Shown here piece after piece: positions 1-7,620 of a DNA stretch of 64,000 nt. The stretch is taken from the NCBI RefSeq assembly GCF_002855495.1, contig NZ_PKRO01000007.1:53431-117430 (forward strand). The letters are read 5' to 3'. The position numbers were made by a program, and so were the translations under genes. The notes below the pieces were generated by a model. The model worked only from the letters and a program-made list of their open reading frames with translations. It searched no databases and was not told the DNA's origin. Positions within the stretch are counted from its first letter, which is position 1. Each line of letters starts with the position of its first letter. The stretch comes from Porphyrobacter sp. TH134. Lineage in GTDB: Bacteria; Pseudomonadota; Alphaproteobacteria; Sphingomonadales; Sphingomonadaceae.

Positions 1-20
1 CGCCCTCGAAGCGACCTAGA

Positions 21-740
21 TCAGCGGCACACGCCAGACCAGCGATCATCCTGGTCGAAGTGGAAATGATCGGCGTGGGCGGCGTTGTAATCGGGTGAAA
101 GCACGGTAGCAAAGCTGCCGCACGCGCCGTCGCGCACAGCGCGCAGGAAGGCTGCTTCCGGATCATCGCTGTCCCAGTCTTTCAACACACTGATGCGCCG
201 TCCGTCTTCCAGCACAAAGGCAGCGATATCGATCGCATTGGCGGTGGCGTGCTCGCTCCAAGGCCCGTCCGCACCGCCGTACATCCGGCGGCAGGAGAAG
301 GCGCCGAGATGCTCGATTCGGGCGACATCGCTGCCGAGCAGGTCGCGCGCGGCAGGGCCAAGGCTGTCGCGCCGCCAAAGGGCCAGCGCCGCTGCAACCG
401 GGCAGGTCACCGCGGGCGTATCAGGCGCAAGCGGATAATCACCGAGCAAGGTGCGGTCAGTCAGCGCGCAGGCGCCCTCTCCCCTCGGCGGTAGTGCGGT
501 GAAGGCGATATCGCTGCGCTCCAGCACAGCGCGGCATTCCGCCACGTCGCTGCGCAAAGCGATCAGCTTGGTCTGCGTCGCCCAGCCCGGCGGGTCGCGC
601 AGATCGAGCGGCGCCCAAGGGTTATGCTCGGGATGCGATTGCAGCCATTGCCACCCGGCGATCCCCGCCATGAGCAGCACCAGCGCGAACAGCGCTCGGC
701 GCGCGGCCGCGAAGTGTTTGTTTGATCGGGAACGGGGCAT
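21..740 (-). CDS. Extensin-like C-terminal domain protein (membrane-anchored, peptidase-like fold)
   Basis: 239 residues. One N-terminal membrane segment (about 15-33) follows a basic start, so the rest is probably periplasmic. The C-terminal half carries the extensin-like domain: SEHATANAID at 162-171 and HADHFHFD at 222-229. These resemble the SxHxxGxAxD and HxxHxH zinc-ligand motifs of D,D-/L,D-peptidase (LAS-type) folds, so a role in peptidoglycan is possible but inferred. Paired cysteines (91/113, 150/207, 238) suit a periplasmic protein. It starts 9 nt after the dnaE2 stop on the same strand, so it may be read through from the damage operon; that may be accidental. Confidence 0.8.
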   Translation of the reverse strand: MPRSRSNKHFAAARRALFALVLLMAGIAGWQWLQSHPEHNPWAPLDLRDPPGWATQTKLIALRSDVAECRAVLERSDIAFTALPPRGEGACALTDRTLLGDYPLAPDTPAVTCPVAAALALWRRDSLGPAARDLLGSDVARIEHLGAFSCRRMYGGADGPWSEHATANAIDIAAFVLEDGRRISVLKDWDSDDPEAAFLRAVRDGACGSFATVLSPDYNAAHADHFHFDQDDRWSGVCR

Positions 741-749
741 CGCCTGTCT

Positions 750-3700
750 CTAATGAAAATCGCGCGATTTTGGCAAAATCCGGTGATCGCGCGGATGACC
801 GGTCACATTGGGCCGGGGTGCAAGCTCATCAATCATGTCACGCGGGAGCGGCGGGCCGCGCTCGGGCATCGGCTTGTTGACCTCGTCCGCGCGGGCGAGC
901 GGGGGGTCGAGCAGGTCGTCGGACAGCGCATGGAGTGCCTGTGTCGCGTCGGTCATGTGCGCGGCAATCACATGGATTACCTCGTCGTCATATTCCACCC
1001 TTCCCCGCACCTCCATCAGCCGCGCCCCCATCACCACCTTGCGCTGCTTTTCCTTGAGGTCTGGCCAGACCACGAGGTTGATGACCCCGGTTTCATCCTC
1101 CAGCGTGATGAAGGTCACCCCCTTGGCGCTGCCGGGCCGCTGGCGGATCAGCACCACACCGGCCACCTGCACCATCGAGCGGAACTTGCGGGTCCGCAGA
1201 TCAGCCGCGCAGACAAAACCGCGCGCGGCAAGATCGGCACGCAGGAAAGCCATCGGGTGGGCTTTCAGACTGAGGCGGGTGGTCTGGTAATCGGTCACCA
1301 CTTCTTCGGAGAGCGGCATGGTCGGCAGGCGAATGGCGGCCCGCTCCGCCCCCTCCTCGCGCACCCCGGCCGCGCGGAACAGCGGCAGGTCAGGCGCGGC
1401 GATGAGGCTGCGGGCGTCCCACAGTGCCTGCCTGCGCGAAAGGCTCAGCGAGGTAAAGGCATCGGCGCTGGCGAGCCGCTCGATATGCGCAGGGCTGAGC
1501 CCGGTGCGGGCGCGCAGATCGGCAATGTCGCGGAACTGCCCGCGTTCCTCGCGCTCCGCCAGCAGAGTGGCCGCGACGTGTTCGGGCAAACCGTCGATCT
1601 GGCGCAGGCCGAGGCGCAGGGCCAGCGGCTCGCCCTCGCCCTCCAGCGTGCAATCCCAATGACTTGCGTTCACATCCACCGGCAGCACCCGCACCCCATG
1701 CTCGGCCGCATCGCGCACGATCTGCGCCGGGGCATAGAAGCCCATCGGCTGGGAATTGAGCAAGCCGCAAGCAAAGGCCGCCGGGTAATGGCATTTCAGC
1801 CAGCTCGACACATAGACCAGCTGGGCAAAGCTCGCCGCGTGGCTTTCAGGAAAGCCATATTCGCCAAAGCCCCTGATCTGGTTGAAGCAGCGCTGCGCGA
1901 AATCGCGATCATATCCGCGCGCGACCATGCGTTCGACCATCATGTCCTGAAGCTCGTCGACCATGCCCCGGCTGCGGAAAGTGGCCATCGCCTTGCGGAG
2001 CCGGTTGGCTTCGAGGCTGCTGAACCGCGCCGCATCCAGCGCGATCTTCATCGCCTGTTCCTGAAAGATCGGCACACCCAATGTGCGCCCGAGGATGCTG
2101 GTGAGTTCGTCCGGTGGGCCGTGTTCAGGCGCAGGCGCGGGGATTTGCACCGGCTCCGCGCCCCGGCGGCGCTTCAGGTAGGGATGCACCATGTCGCCCT
2201 GGATCGGGCCGGGGCGCACAATCGCGACCTGAATGACGAGATCGTAGAACTCCCTCGGGCGCAGGCGCGGCAGCATGTTCATCTGCGCCCGGCTCTCGAC
2301 CTGGAACACGCCGAGCGAATCGCCCTTGCGCAGCATCGCGTAGGTTTCCGGGTCTTCGCGCGGGACCGTGGCCAGCGTCAGCGCGCGACCATGATGCGCG
2401 CCCAGCAGATCGAGGCACTTGCGGATGCAGGTCAGCATGCCCAGCGCCAGCACGTCCACTTTCAGGATGCCCAGCGCCTCGATATCGTCCTTGTCCCATT
2501 CGATGAAGCTGCGGTCGGGCATCGCGCCATTGCCGACCGGAACGGTCTCGATCAGCGGGCTTTCCGTCAGGATGAACCCGCCGACATGCTGACCCAAATG
2601 GCGGGGCATTCCAATCATCTGCTCGGTGAGTTTGAGCACGCGCCGCAAGTGCGGATCGGTGATGTCGAGCCCGGTTTCCGCCGCGTGTTTCTCGGAAATC
2701 TCGCGCCCCCACCCGCCCCAGACTGTGCGGGCGAGCGCGCTGGTAACATCCTCCGACAGCCCCATCACCTTGCCCACCTCGCGGATCGCCATGCGCGGGC
2801 GGTAATGGATCACGGTCGCGCAAAGCCCGGCGCGGTGGCGGCCATATTTGGCGTAGATGTACTGGATCACCTCTTCGCGCCGCTCATGCTCGAAATCGAC
2901 GTCGATATCGGGCGGCTCTTTGCGTTCCTCGGAGATGAAGCGGTCGAACAAGAGCTGGTGCTTGGCCGGATCGACGCTGGTGATGCCGAGGACGTAGCAG
3001 ACGGCAGAGTTGGCCGCGCTCCCGCGCCCCTGACACAAGATCGGCGGATCGCACCCCCGCGCGAAATCGACGATATCCTTGATGGTGAGGAAGTAGCGGG
3101 CGAGATCGAGTTTCGCGATCAGCGCCAGCTCGCGGTCAAGCGTCTGTCGGACGGAATCGGGCACCCCCGATGGGTAACGCCGCGCGGCCCCTGTCCACAC
3201 CTCGCTTTCGAGAAAGGCCTGCGGGGTCCGGCCATCGGGATAGATCTCCTCGGGGTATTCGTAAGCCAGTTCGTCGAGGCTGAAGCGGCAGCGGTCGGCC
3301 ACCTCGCGCGCGGCGGCAATCGCGTGGGGCCAGCGGGCGAAGAGACGCTGCATCGCTTCCGGGGATTTGAGGTGCCGCTCGGCATTGGGGTGGAGCAGGT
3401 GTCCGGCCTTCGCCACCGTGGTCTTGTGGCGGATCGCGGTCATCACGTCCTGCAGCGCGCGGCGTTCGGGGGCGTGGTAGTGGACGTCGTTGGTGGCGAG
3501 CAGAGTGAGGCCGTGGGCGCGCGCGAGGCTGTCCAAGCGTTCAATCCGGGCGATATCGTCGCCGCGATAGAGATAGCTGGCGGCGATGTGCTTGAGGGTG
3601 GGGAGTTGCTCCGCGACATGCGGCAGGAGATCAGCGAAGGGCGCGGTACGCTCCATTTTACCGTCACCCTGAACTTGTTTCAGGGTCCATCTTTCCTCCT

Positions 3701-4313
3701 TTGCCGCCGCTTCGGAAGGAGAGATGGATGCTGAAACAAGTTCAGCATGACGAGTTTTGCTTGTGGGATTTCTGCGAAACGGAATGACGTTGCTGGGCAC
3801 CGCGATGGTGAATTCCGCATCCAGATCGTCCGGCGGCAGCAGGATCAGCTGCACGCCCCCCTCACCTTCTTGGGCGCTGTGCGCCGCCAGCAGCGCCAGG
3901 TCGATCTCGCACACCCCCTTGTCCTGCCATTCGCCGGAGAGCGTCTGCATCCGCCCGGCGCTGATCAAGCGGCACAACCGGCCATAGGCGGCGCGGGTTT
4001 CGGGGTAGGCGAGGAAGGCCAACCCCTCCACCGTCTCGATCCGGCAGCCGATCACGGGGCGGATTTTGAGAGTTTTCGCCTCGGTGTGGATGCGCACGAC
4101 GCCTGCCATCGAATTGACGTCGGCAATGCCGAGCGCGTCGTACCCCAGCGTGTGCGCGGCGAGCACCAGATCGACCGCATCGGACGCACCGCGCAGGAAG
4201 CTGAAGCAGCTGACGAGGCCGAGTTCCACGAAGGGCGCGCGCTCCGGCGGCGCGATGTCGGCCGGGTCGATGGCGAGCGTGCGCTTGTCGGGAGTGAGCG
4301 GGGCGTCGGGCAT
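750..4313 (-). CDS. dnaE2: Error-prone DNA polymerase III alpha subunit DnaE2
   Basis: 1187 residues. Translesion polymerase of the SOS mutasome that works with ImuA and ImuB. The PHP domain covers roughly residues 1-300 and begins with the DnaE2-type 'FSFLRGAS' stretch. The polymerase core has the catalytic PDIDVDF (about 469-475) and DVLALGM (about 619). Tandem HhH and OB-fold regions follow, the latter with 'VQVAGVVLIRQRPGSAKG'. The ATG directly abuts the upstream UdgX-like stop, implying translational coupling. Residues about 188-217 are encoded by an 89-bp double-hairpin repeat inserted in frame within the PHP domain; the rest of the frame is intact, so the product is probably made. Expected to be LexA-controlled through the box at 7174-7188, although a repeat-rich gap lies inside the operon. 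Confidence 0.96.
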   Translation of the reverse strand: MPDAPLTPDKRTLAIDPADIAPPERAPFVELGLVSCFSFLRGASDAVDLVLAAHTLGYDALGIADVNSMAGVVRIHTEAKTLKIRPVIGCRIETVEGLAFLAYPETRAAYGRLCRLISAGRMQTLSGEWQDKGVCEIDLALLAAHSAQEGEGGVQLILLPPDDLDAEFTIAVPSNVIPFRRNPTSKTRHAELVSASISPSEAAAKEERWTLKQVQGDGKMERTAPFADLLPHVAEQLPTLKHIAASYLYRGDDIARIERLDSLARAHGLTLLATNDVHYHAPERRALQDVMTAIRHKTTVAKAGHLLHPNAERHLKSPEAMQRLFARWPHAIAAAREVADRCRFSLDELAYEYPEEIYPDGRTPQAFLESEVWTGAARRYPSGVPDSVRQTLDRELALIAKLDLARYFLTIKDIVDFARGCDPPILCQGRGSAANSAVCYVLGITSVDPAKHQLLFDRFISEERKEPPDIDVDFEHERREEVIQYIYAKYGRHRAGLCATVIHYRPRMAIREVGKVMGLSEDVTSALARTVWGGWGREISEKHAAETGLDITDPHLRRVLKLTEQMIGMPRHLGQHVGGFILTESPLIETVPVGNGAMPDRSFIEWDKDDIEALGILKVDVLALGMLTCIRKCLDLLGAHHGRALTLATVPREDPETYAMLRKGDSLGVFQVESRAQMNMLPRLRPREFYDLVIQVAIVRPGPIQGDMVHPYLKRRRGAEPVQIPAPAPEHGPPDELTSILGRTLGVPIFQEQAMKIALDAARFSSLEANRLRKAMATFRSRGMVDELQDMMVERMVARGYDRDFAQRCFNQIRGFGEYGFPESHAASFAQLVYVSSWLKCHYPAAFACGLLNSQPMGFYAPAQIVRDAAEHGVRVLPVDVNASHWDCTLEGEGEPLALRLGLRQIDGLPEHVAATLLAEREERGQFRDIADLRARTGLSPAHIERLASADAFTSLSLSRRQALWDARSLIAAPDLPLFRAAGVREEGAERAAIRLPTMPLSEEVVTDYQTTRLSLKAHPMAFLRADLAARGFVCAADLRTRKFRSMVQVAGVVLIRQRPGSAKGVTFITLEDETGVINLVVWPDLKEKQRKVVMGARLMEVRGRVEYDDEVIHVIAAHMTDATQALHALSDDLLDPPLARADEVNKPMPERGPPLPRDMIDELAPRPNVTGHPRDHRILPKSRDFH
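3663..3751. repeat. Double-hairpin palindromic repeat, in frame inside dnaE2
   Basis: Two ~30-bp arms are inverted copies of each other (outer GTCA/TGAC, inner CCATCT/AGATGG). Each arm is also its own hairpin: CCCTGAAC..TTTCAGGG and TGCTGAA..TTCAGCA. The CC/GG against TG/CA differences between arms are compensatory within each small hairpin. On the coding strand it reads HAELVSAS...KQVQGDG, a peptide I recognise from in-frame copies of this alphaproteobacterial repeat. Related to the elements at 52058 and 58381. Confidence 0.85.
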
Positions 4314-5762
4314 CTAGCCGGCCAGCTCCGCAAGCCGCTCCCTCACCATCGCAAGATCGGCTGCGAACAGCGCCGTCTGTTCCTCGCGCGCCGCGCCGTC
4401 GAGACGCAGCAGGTAGGAGGGGTGCGCGGTAACCCACAGCTCGGTGCCGTCATCAAGGTTGATCGGTGCCCCACGCGCCTTGCTGATGCTCACCGTCCGG
4501 CCCAGCAGCCCGCGCGCCGCGCTCGCCCCCAGCGCCAGCACGATCCGGGGCTGCACCAGCGCGCGCTCGGCATCGAGCCACCAGCGGCAGGTGTCGATCT
4601 CCTTCGCCCCCGGCGACTGGTGCAGGCGGTGCTTGCCCTTCCAGGTGAACTTGAAATGCTTGACCGCGTTGGTGACGTAGGCGTCCGCGCGATCGATCCC
4701 GGCTGTTTGCAGGTGTTCGTCAAGCAGCTGCCCGGCGGGGCCGACAAAAGACCGCCCCGCGAGATCTTCCTGATCGCCGGGCTGTTCGCCGACGATCATC
4801 AGGGCAGCGCCCTGCGCCCCCTCCCCCGCCACCGCGCGGGTGCCGCACTCCGCGATAGGACAATCACGGCAGGCGGCGGCCCCTTGGACGACCTCGGCGA
4901 GGGTTGCAGGCCGCCTCCGCTCCTCCCGTGCGCCTGCCTTGACCATCGCCGCTTCGCGCGCCTGTGCGCCTGCGATCAGGGCTGGGATCAGCTCGGCCTC
5001 GGGCAGGTTCTTCCAGTATTTCTTGGGCATTTCCGAGAGCATCGCGCCGACCTTCAGCCGCGCCGGATTGAAGATCGAGGCGTAGTAGGAGCGCCACAGC
5101 GCCTCGACCGGATCGCCCTGCGGGGCATCCTCACGCCGCGCGGGCGGGCCCTCGCGCATCACTTCGCCGTCCCAATGCACGCTGCCGCGCGGGGTGAGGA
5201 TTGACCAGCGCATATTGGCAAAGCGGCGCATGAAGAAGGCGGCTTCCGCGCGCACGATATGGTGATCGGGCTCGAACCAGGCGACGAAGTGCGGCGTGCC
5301 GTCCTCCTCCTGCACCTCGCGGAAGCGGACGAAGGCGTGCATCTTGTGGGCATCGCGGCGCACCGATTTGGCGAGTTCCTCAAGGCGGCGCACCTCCGGG
5401 TCGGCCTTGTCCTCCATCAGCCGCGGATTGCGCTGCAATCGCCACAAGACACGGTACAGCAGGGCGAAGCGCGCGGGGTCGGAGTGAAGCGCCGCGCTGC
5501 GAGCGACCGTCAGAAACCGTTGGCTGGCCCGCACCGGCGGGGCATCGGCAGGCGGCGGCGGCAGGCGCTTGTCTGCCCGGGACGGCCCCTCGGCAGCAAA
5601 CAGATCGCCTGTCTCGCCCGGTTCGATCCACGAGACGCGGTCAGGCGGCACATCGCACTGGATGAGCCCCCGCGCCCGCTCGCGCCAGAAGGCGAAATCA
5701 TCCGGAGCCGGAAGGTGGACGGCGTAGTGAGAGCCGAGGGAGACATTCTGCATCGCGGTCAC
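4314..5762 (-). CDS. udgX: UdgX-type uracil-DNA binding protein fused to N-terminal DUF4130 domain
   Basis: 482 residues. The N-terminal ~265 residues match the DUF4130 'probable DNA metabolism protein' family that travels with a radical SAM partner. The C-terminal ~200 residues are a family 4/UdgX-like uracil-DNA glycosylase: four cysteines for an Fe-S cluster (including CRDCPIAECGT), motif GEQPGDQED (about 324-332), a UdgX-type insertion KGKHRLHQSP with the key His near 379, and HPSYLLR (about 446). UdgX proteins are known to bond covalently to uracil in DNA through the His of a KRRIH loop; here the loop reads KHRLH with the His kept. It sits between the radical SAM gene and dnaE2. A 148-nt repeat-rich gap separates it from the former, and there is no gap to the latter. 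Confidence 0.9.
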   Translation of the reverse strand: MTAMQNVSLGSHYAVHLPAPDDFAFWRERARGLIQCDVPPDRVSWIEPGETGDLFAAEGPSRADKRLPPPPADAPPVRASQRFLTVARSAALHSDPARFALLYRVLWRLQRNPRLMEDKADPEVRRLEELAKSVRRDAHKMHAFVRFREVQEEDGTPHFVAWFEPDHHIVRAEAAFFMRRFANMRWSILTPRGSVHWDGEVMREGPPARREDAPQGDPVEALWRSYYASIFNPARLKVGAMLSEMPKKYWKNLPEAELIPALIAGAQAREAAMVKAGAREERRRPATLAEVVQGAAACRDCPIAECGTRAVAGEGAQGAALMIVGEQPGDQEDLAGRSFVGPAGQLLDEHLQTAGIDRADAYVTNAVKHFKFTWKGKHRLHQSPGAKEIDTCRWWLDAERALVQPRIVLALGASAARGLLGRTVSISKARGAPINLDDGTELWVTAHPSYLLRLDGAAREEQTALFAADLAMVRERLAELAG

Positions 5763-5910
5763 GCTTTTCCCCTCCCGTTCACGGGAAGGGCAGCGAGAGT
5801 TGGCAGCTTGCTGCCTACTCGCAGCGGGGTGGGCCTGCCGGCCCGGCGCTTCGCACGCCCACCCCCAGCCCCTCCCGCAAGCGGGAGAGGAGATGAGAGC
5901 GCCCGCACCA
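5763..5910. repeat. Intergenic palindrome cluster between radical SAM gene and udgX
   Basis: 148 nt without a gene. It holds several short inverted repeats: CCCTCCCG..CGGGAAGGG, GGCAGC..GCTGCC and CTCCCGC..GCGGGAG. The last resembles the stem CTCTCCC..GGGAGAG near 56320. The stems could form hairpins in the operon transcript and may process or attenuate it. No A/T tract follows any stem, so a classical terminator is not indicated. Confidence 0.6.
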
Positions 5911-7164
5911 TCAGAACAGCTCCAGCTGCGTGGACTTCCTCACCAGCATCCCGCGCAGATCGGCGCGGTCGGTCAGCAGGGTCGGGCGCCAGTCGAGCGC
6001 GCAGATGAAGGGCCGCACCTTGGCGATCGAGGCTGTCAGCCGCGCCACGTCGTCCAATCGCAGCGTCCGATGCCTGCGCGAGGTGAGGATGCGGGCAACC
6101 GCCTTGGTTCCCAGCCCCGGCACCCGCAGCAGCATCTCCTTCGGCGCGCGGTTCACATCAACTGGGAAGCTTTCACGAAACTTCAGTGCCCAGGCGAGTT
6201 TCGGGTCGATATCGAGCGGCAGGTTGCCATCCGCCTCCGCCGCATCGGCCACCTCCTGCGGCGCGAAGCCGTAGAAGCGCATCAGCCAGTCGGACTGGTA
6301 CAATCGGTGCTCGCGCAGCAAGGGCGGGCGCTTCAGCGGCAGCACGGCGCTGGCATCGGGGATGGGCGAGAAGGCGCTGTAATAGACACGCCGCAGCCCG
6401 AAGTCGCCATAGAGCCGGCTCGCCTTGCCGATGATCGCGCTGTCCGAGGCATCGTCGGCACCGACGATCATCTGGGTCGATTGGCCTGCGGGCGCAAAGC
6501 GCGGCGCGTGACGGAAGCGCTTGCGTTCGTCCTTCGCCTCGATGATCCGCGCCTTGGTGCGCCCCATCGCCCCTTCGATCTGGCCCGCATTCTTGTCCGG
6601 CGCAAGGCGGGTCAGCCCCGCCGTGGTCGGCAGTTCGACATTGATCGAGACCCGGTCGGCATAGAGGCCCGCGGCATGAATGATCTCCGCATCCGCCTCG
6701 GGGATGGTCTTCAAGTGGATATAGCCGCGAAAATCATGCTCCTCGCGCAGGATGCGGGCGACTTCGACCAGCTGCTCCATCGTGTGATTGGCGTTCTTGA
6801 CGATGCCCGAGGACAGGAACAGCCCTTCAATATAATTGCGGCGGTAGAAATTGAGCGTGAGGTCGACCACCTCCTGCGGGGTAAACCGCGCGCGCGCCAC
6901 GTTCGAGCTCTTGCGGTTGATGCAGTAGTGGCAATCGAAGATGCAGTGGTTGGTCAGCAGGATCTTCAGCAGCGAGATGCAGCGGCCATCGGGCGCATAG
7001 GCGTGGCAGATGCCCATCCCCTCGGTCGAGCCCACACCCTTGCCGCCCAGCGAATTTTTCTTCGCCGTGCCGGATGACGCGCATGAGGCATCGTACTTCG
7101 CCGCATCGGCGAGGATTTCGAGTTTCTGACGGAGGGACTGTTGAGCCATGGAACGAAGGAACAC
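5911..7164 (-). CDS. Putative DNA modification/repair radical SAM protein (UDG-linked)
   Basis: 417 residues from a GTG at 7164; an ATG at 7149 (MAQQSLRQKL) may be the true start because homologues begin near there. Radical SAM cluster cysteines C74-x3-C78-x2-C81 lie in 'NHCIFDCHYCINR'. The further family signatures 'YDASCASSG' (about 24-32) and 'AGQSTQMIVGADD' are present. A C-terminal helix-hairpin-helix, 'RVPGLGTKAVARIL', suggests DNA binding. This matches the family described as a radical SAM protein linked to a uracil-DNA glycosylase-like partner, which is the next gene downstream. The reaction is unknown. A LexA box lies 10 nt upstream of the GTG, so the gene probably heads an SOS-inducible transcript with udgX and dnaE2. 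Confidence 0.9.
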   Translation of the reverse strand: MFLRSMAQQSLRQKLEILADAAKYDASCASSGTAKKNSLGGKGVGSTEGMGICHAYAPDGRCISLLKILLTNHCIFDCHYCINRKSSNVARARFTPQEVVDLTLNFYRRNYIEGLFLSSGIVKNANHTMEQLVEVARILREEHDFRGYIHLKTIPEADAEIIHAAGLYADRVSINVELPTTAGLTRLAPDKNAGQIEGAMGRTKARIIEAKDERKRFRHAPRFAPAGQSTQMIVGADDASDSAIIGKASRLYGDFGLRRVYYSAFSPIPDASAVLPLKRPPLLREHRLYQSDWLMRFYGFAPQEVADAAEADGNLPLDIDPKLAWALKFRESFPVDVNRAPKEMLLRVPGLGTKAVARILTSRRHRTLRLDDVARLTASIAKVRPFICALDWRPTLLTDRADLRGMLVRKSTQLELF

Positions 7165-7173
7165 CTTTCAGGC

Positions 7174-7188
7174 GTTCCTTATATGTTC
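7174..7188. promoter_or_regulatory. LexA (SOS) box upstream of radical SAM-udgX-dnaE2
   Basis: GTTCCTTATATGTTC is an exact match to the alphaproteobacterial LexA operator GTTC-N7-GTTC. It lies 10 nt from the GTG and 25 nt from the alternative ATG of the radical SAM gene. LexA binding is inferred from motif and context. Confidence 0.82.
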
Positions 7189-7231
7189 CCACTTCCTCAA
7201 TGCCAAATGCAAAGCTTGCAAGCGCGAGACA

Positions 7232-7582
7232 TCAGAGCAGACGGCGCAGCCTTGCTCCGAGTTCGCGGGTATCGTGCTGTTCGCACAGATAATCAACCAC
7301 TGCGGGGTGCATCGCGCCTTCAAAAGCGACGCCGGCGACCTGCCCTTCGATCCAGGCGATCGAGCCGAGCGGGGCGTTGATGCCATTGACCTTCATCGTC
7401 ACCCGGTCGCCAATTTCGGCAAACCCGGCCTTTGCGCGGATCTTGCAGCCCCCTTCGGATATGTCGATCAGATCGACGAAGACAACGCGCGAACGCACCC
7501 GGCTCTTGACCGTGAGGCTGATCGGCCGACGCTCCGAGGCACGAGGGATCGAATGAAGGTTCATGCCCGAAGTGTCGCACAC
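7232..7582 (-). CDS. PilZ domain protein (putative c-di-GMP receptor)
   Basis: 116 residues, a stand-alone PilZ domain. The two c-di-GMP signatures are present: RASER (RxxxR, 14-18) and DISEGG (DxSxxG, 40-45), followed by beta strands ending with 'GVAFEG'. The first start is a GTG at 7582; an ATG at 7564 (MNLHSIP) still retains both motifs. It follows imuB by 38 nt on the same strand and precedes the second LexA box, so it may be co-transcribed with imuA-imuB. Whether it takes part in the damage response is unknown; PilZ proteins of this size are common in Sphingomonadales as general c-di-GMP adaptors. Confidence 0.88.
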   Translation of the reverse strand: MCDTSGMNLHSIPRASERRPISLTVKSRVRSRVVFVDLIDISEGGCKIRAKAGFAEIGDRVTMKVNGINAPLGSIAWIEGQVAGVAFEGAMHPAVVDYLCEQHDTRELGARLRRLL

Positions 7583-7620
7583 ATCAGTAAAAGAAAGCTG
7601 AGCGCATTGCTAAGGCGGCG

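Noticed and set aside
753..3734. 993-codon open frame opposite dnaE2
   Set aside because: Antisense shadow of a high-GC gene; His/Arg/Ala-rich translation without domains, while the minus strand has full DnaE2 motifs.
7151..7162. GAACGAAGGAAC as a third LexA box
   Set aside because: Spacing between the GAAC half-sites is 4, not 7, so it does not fit the operator.
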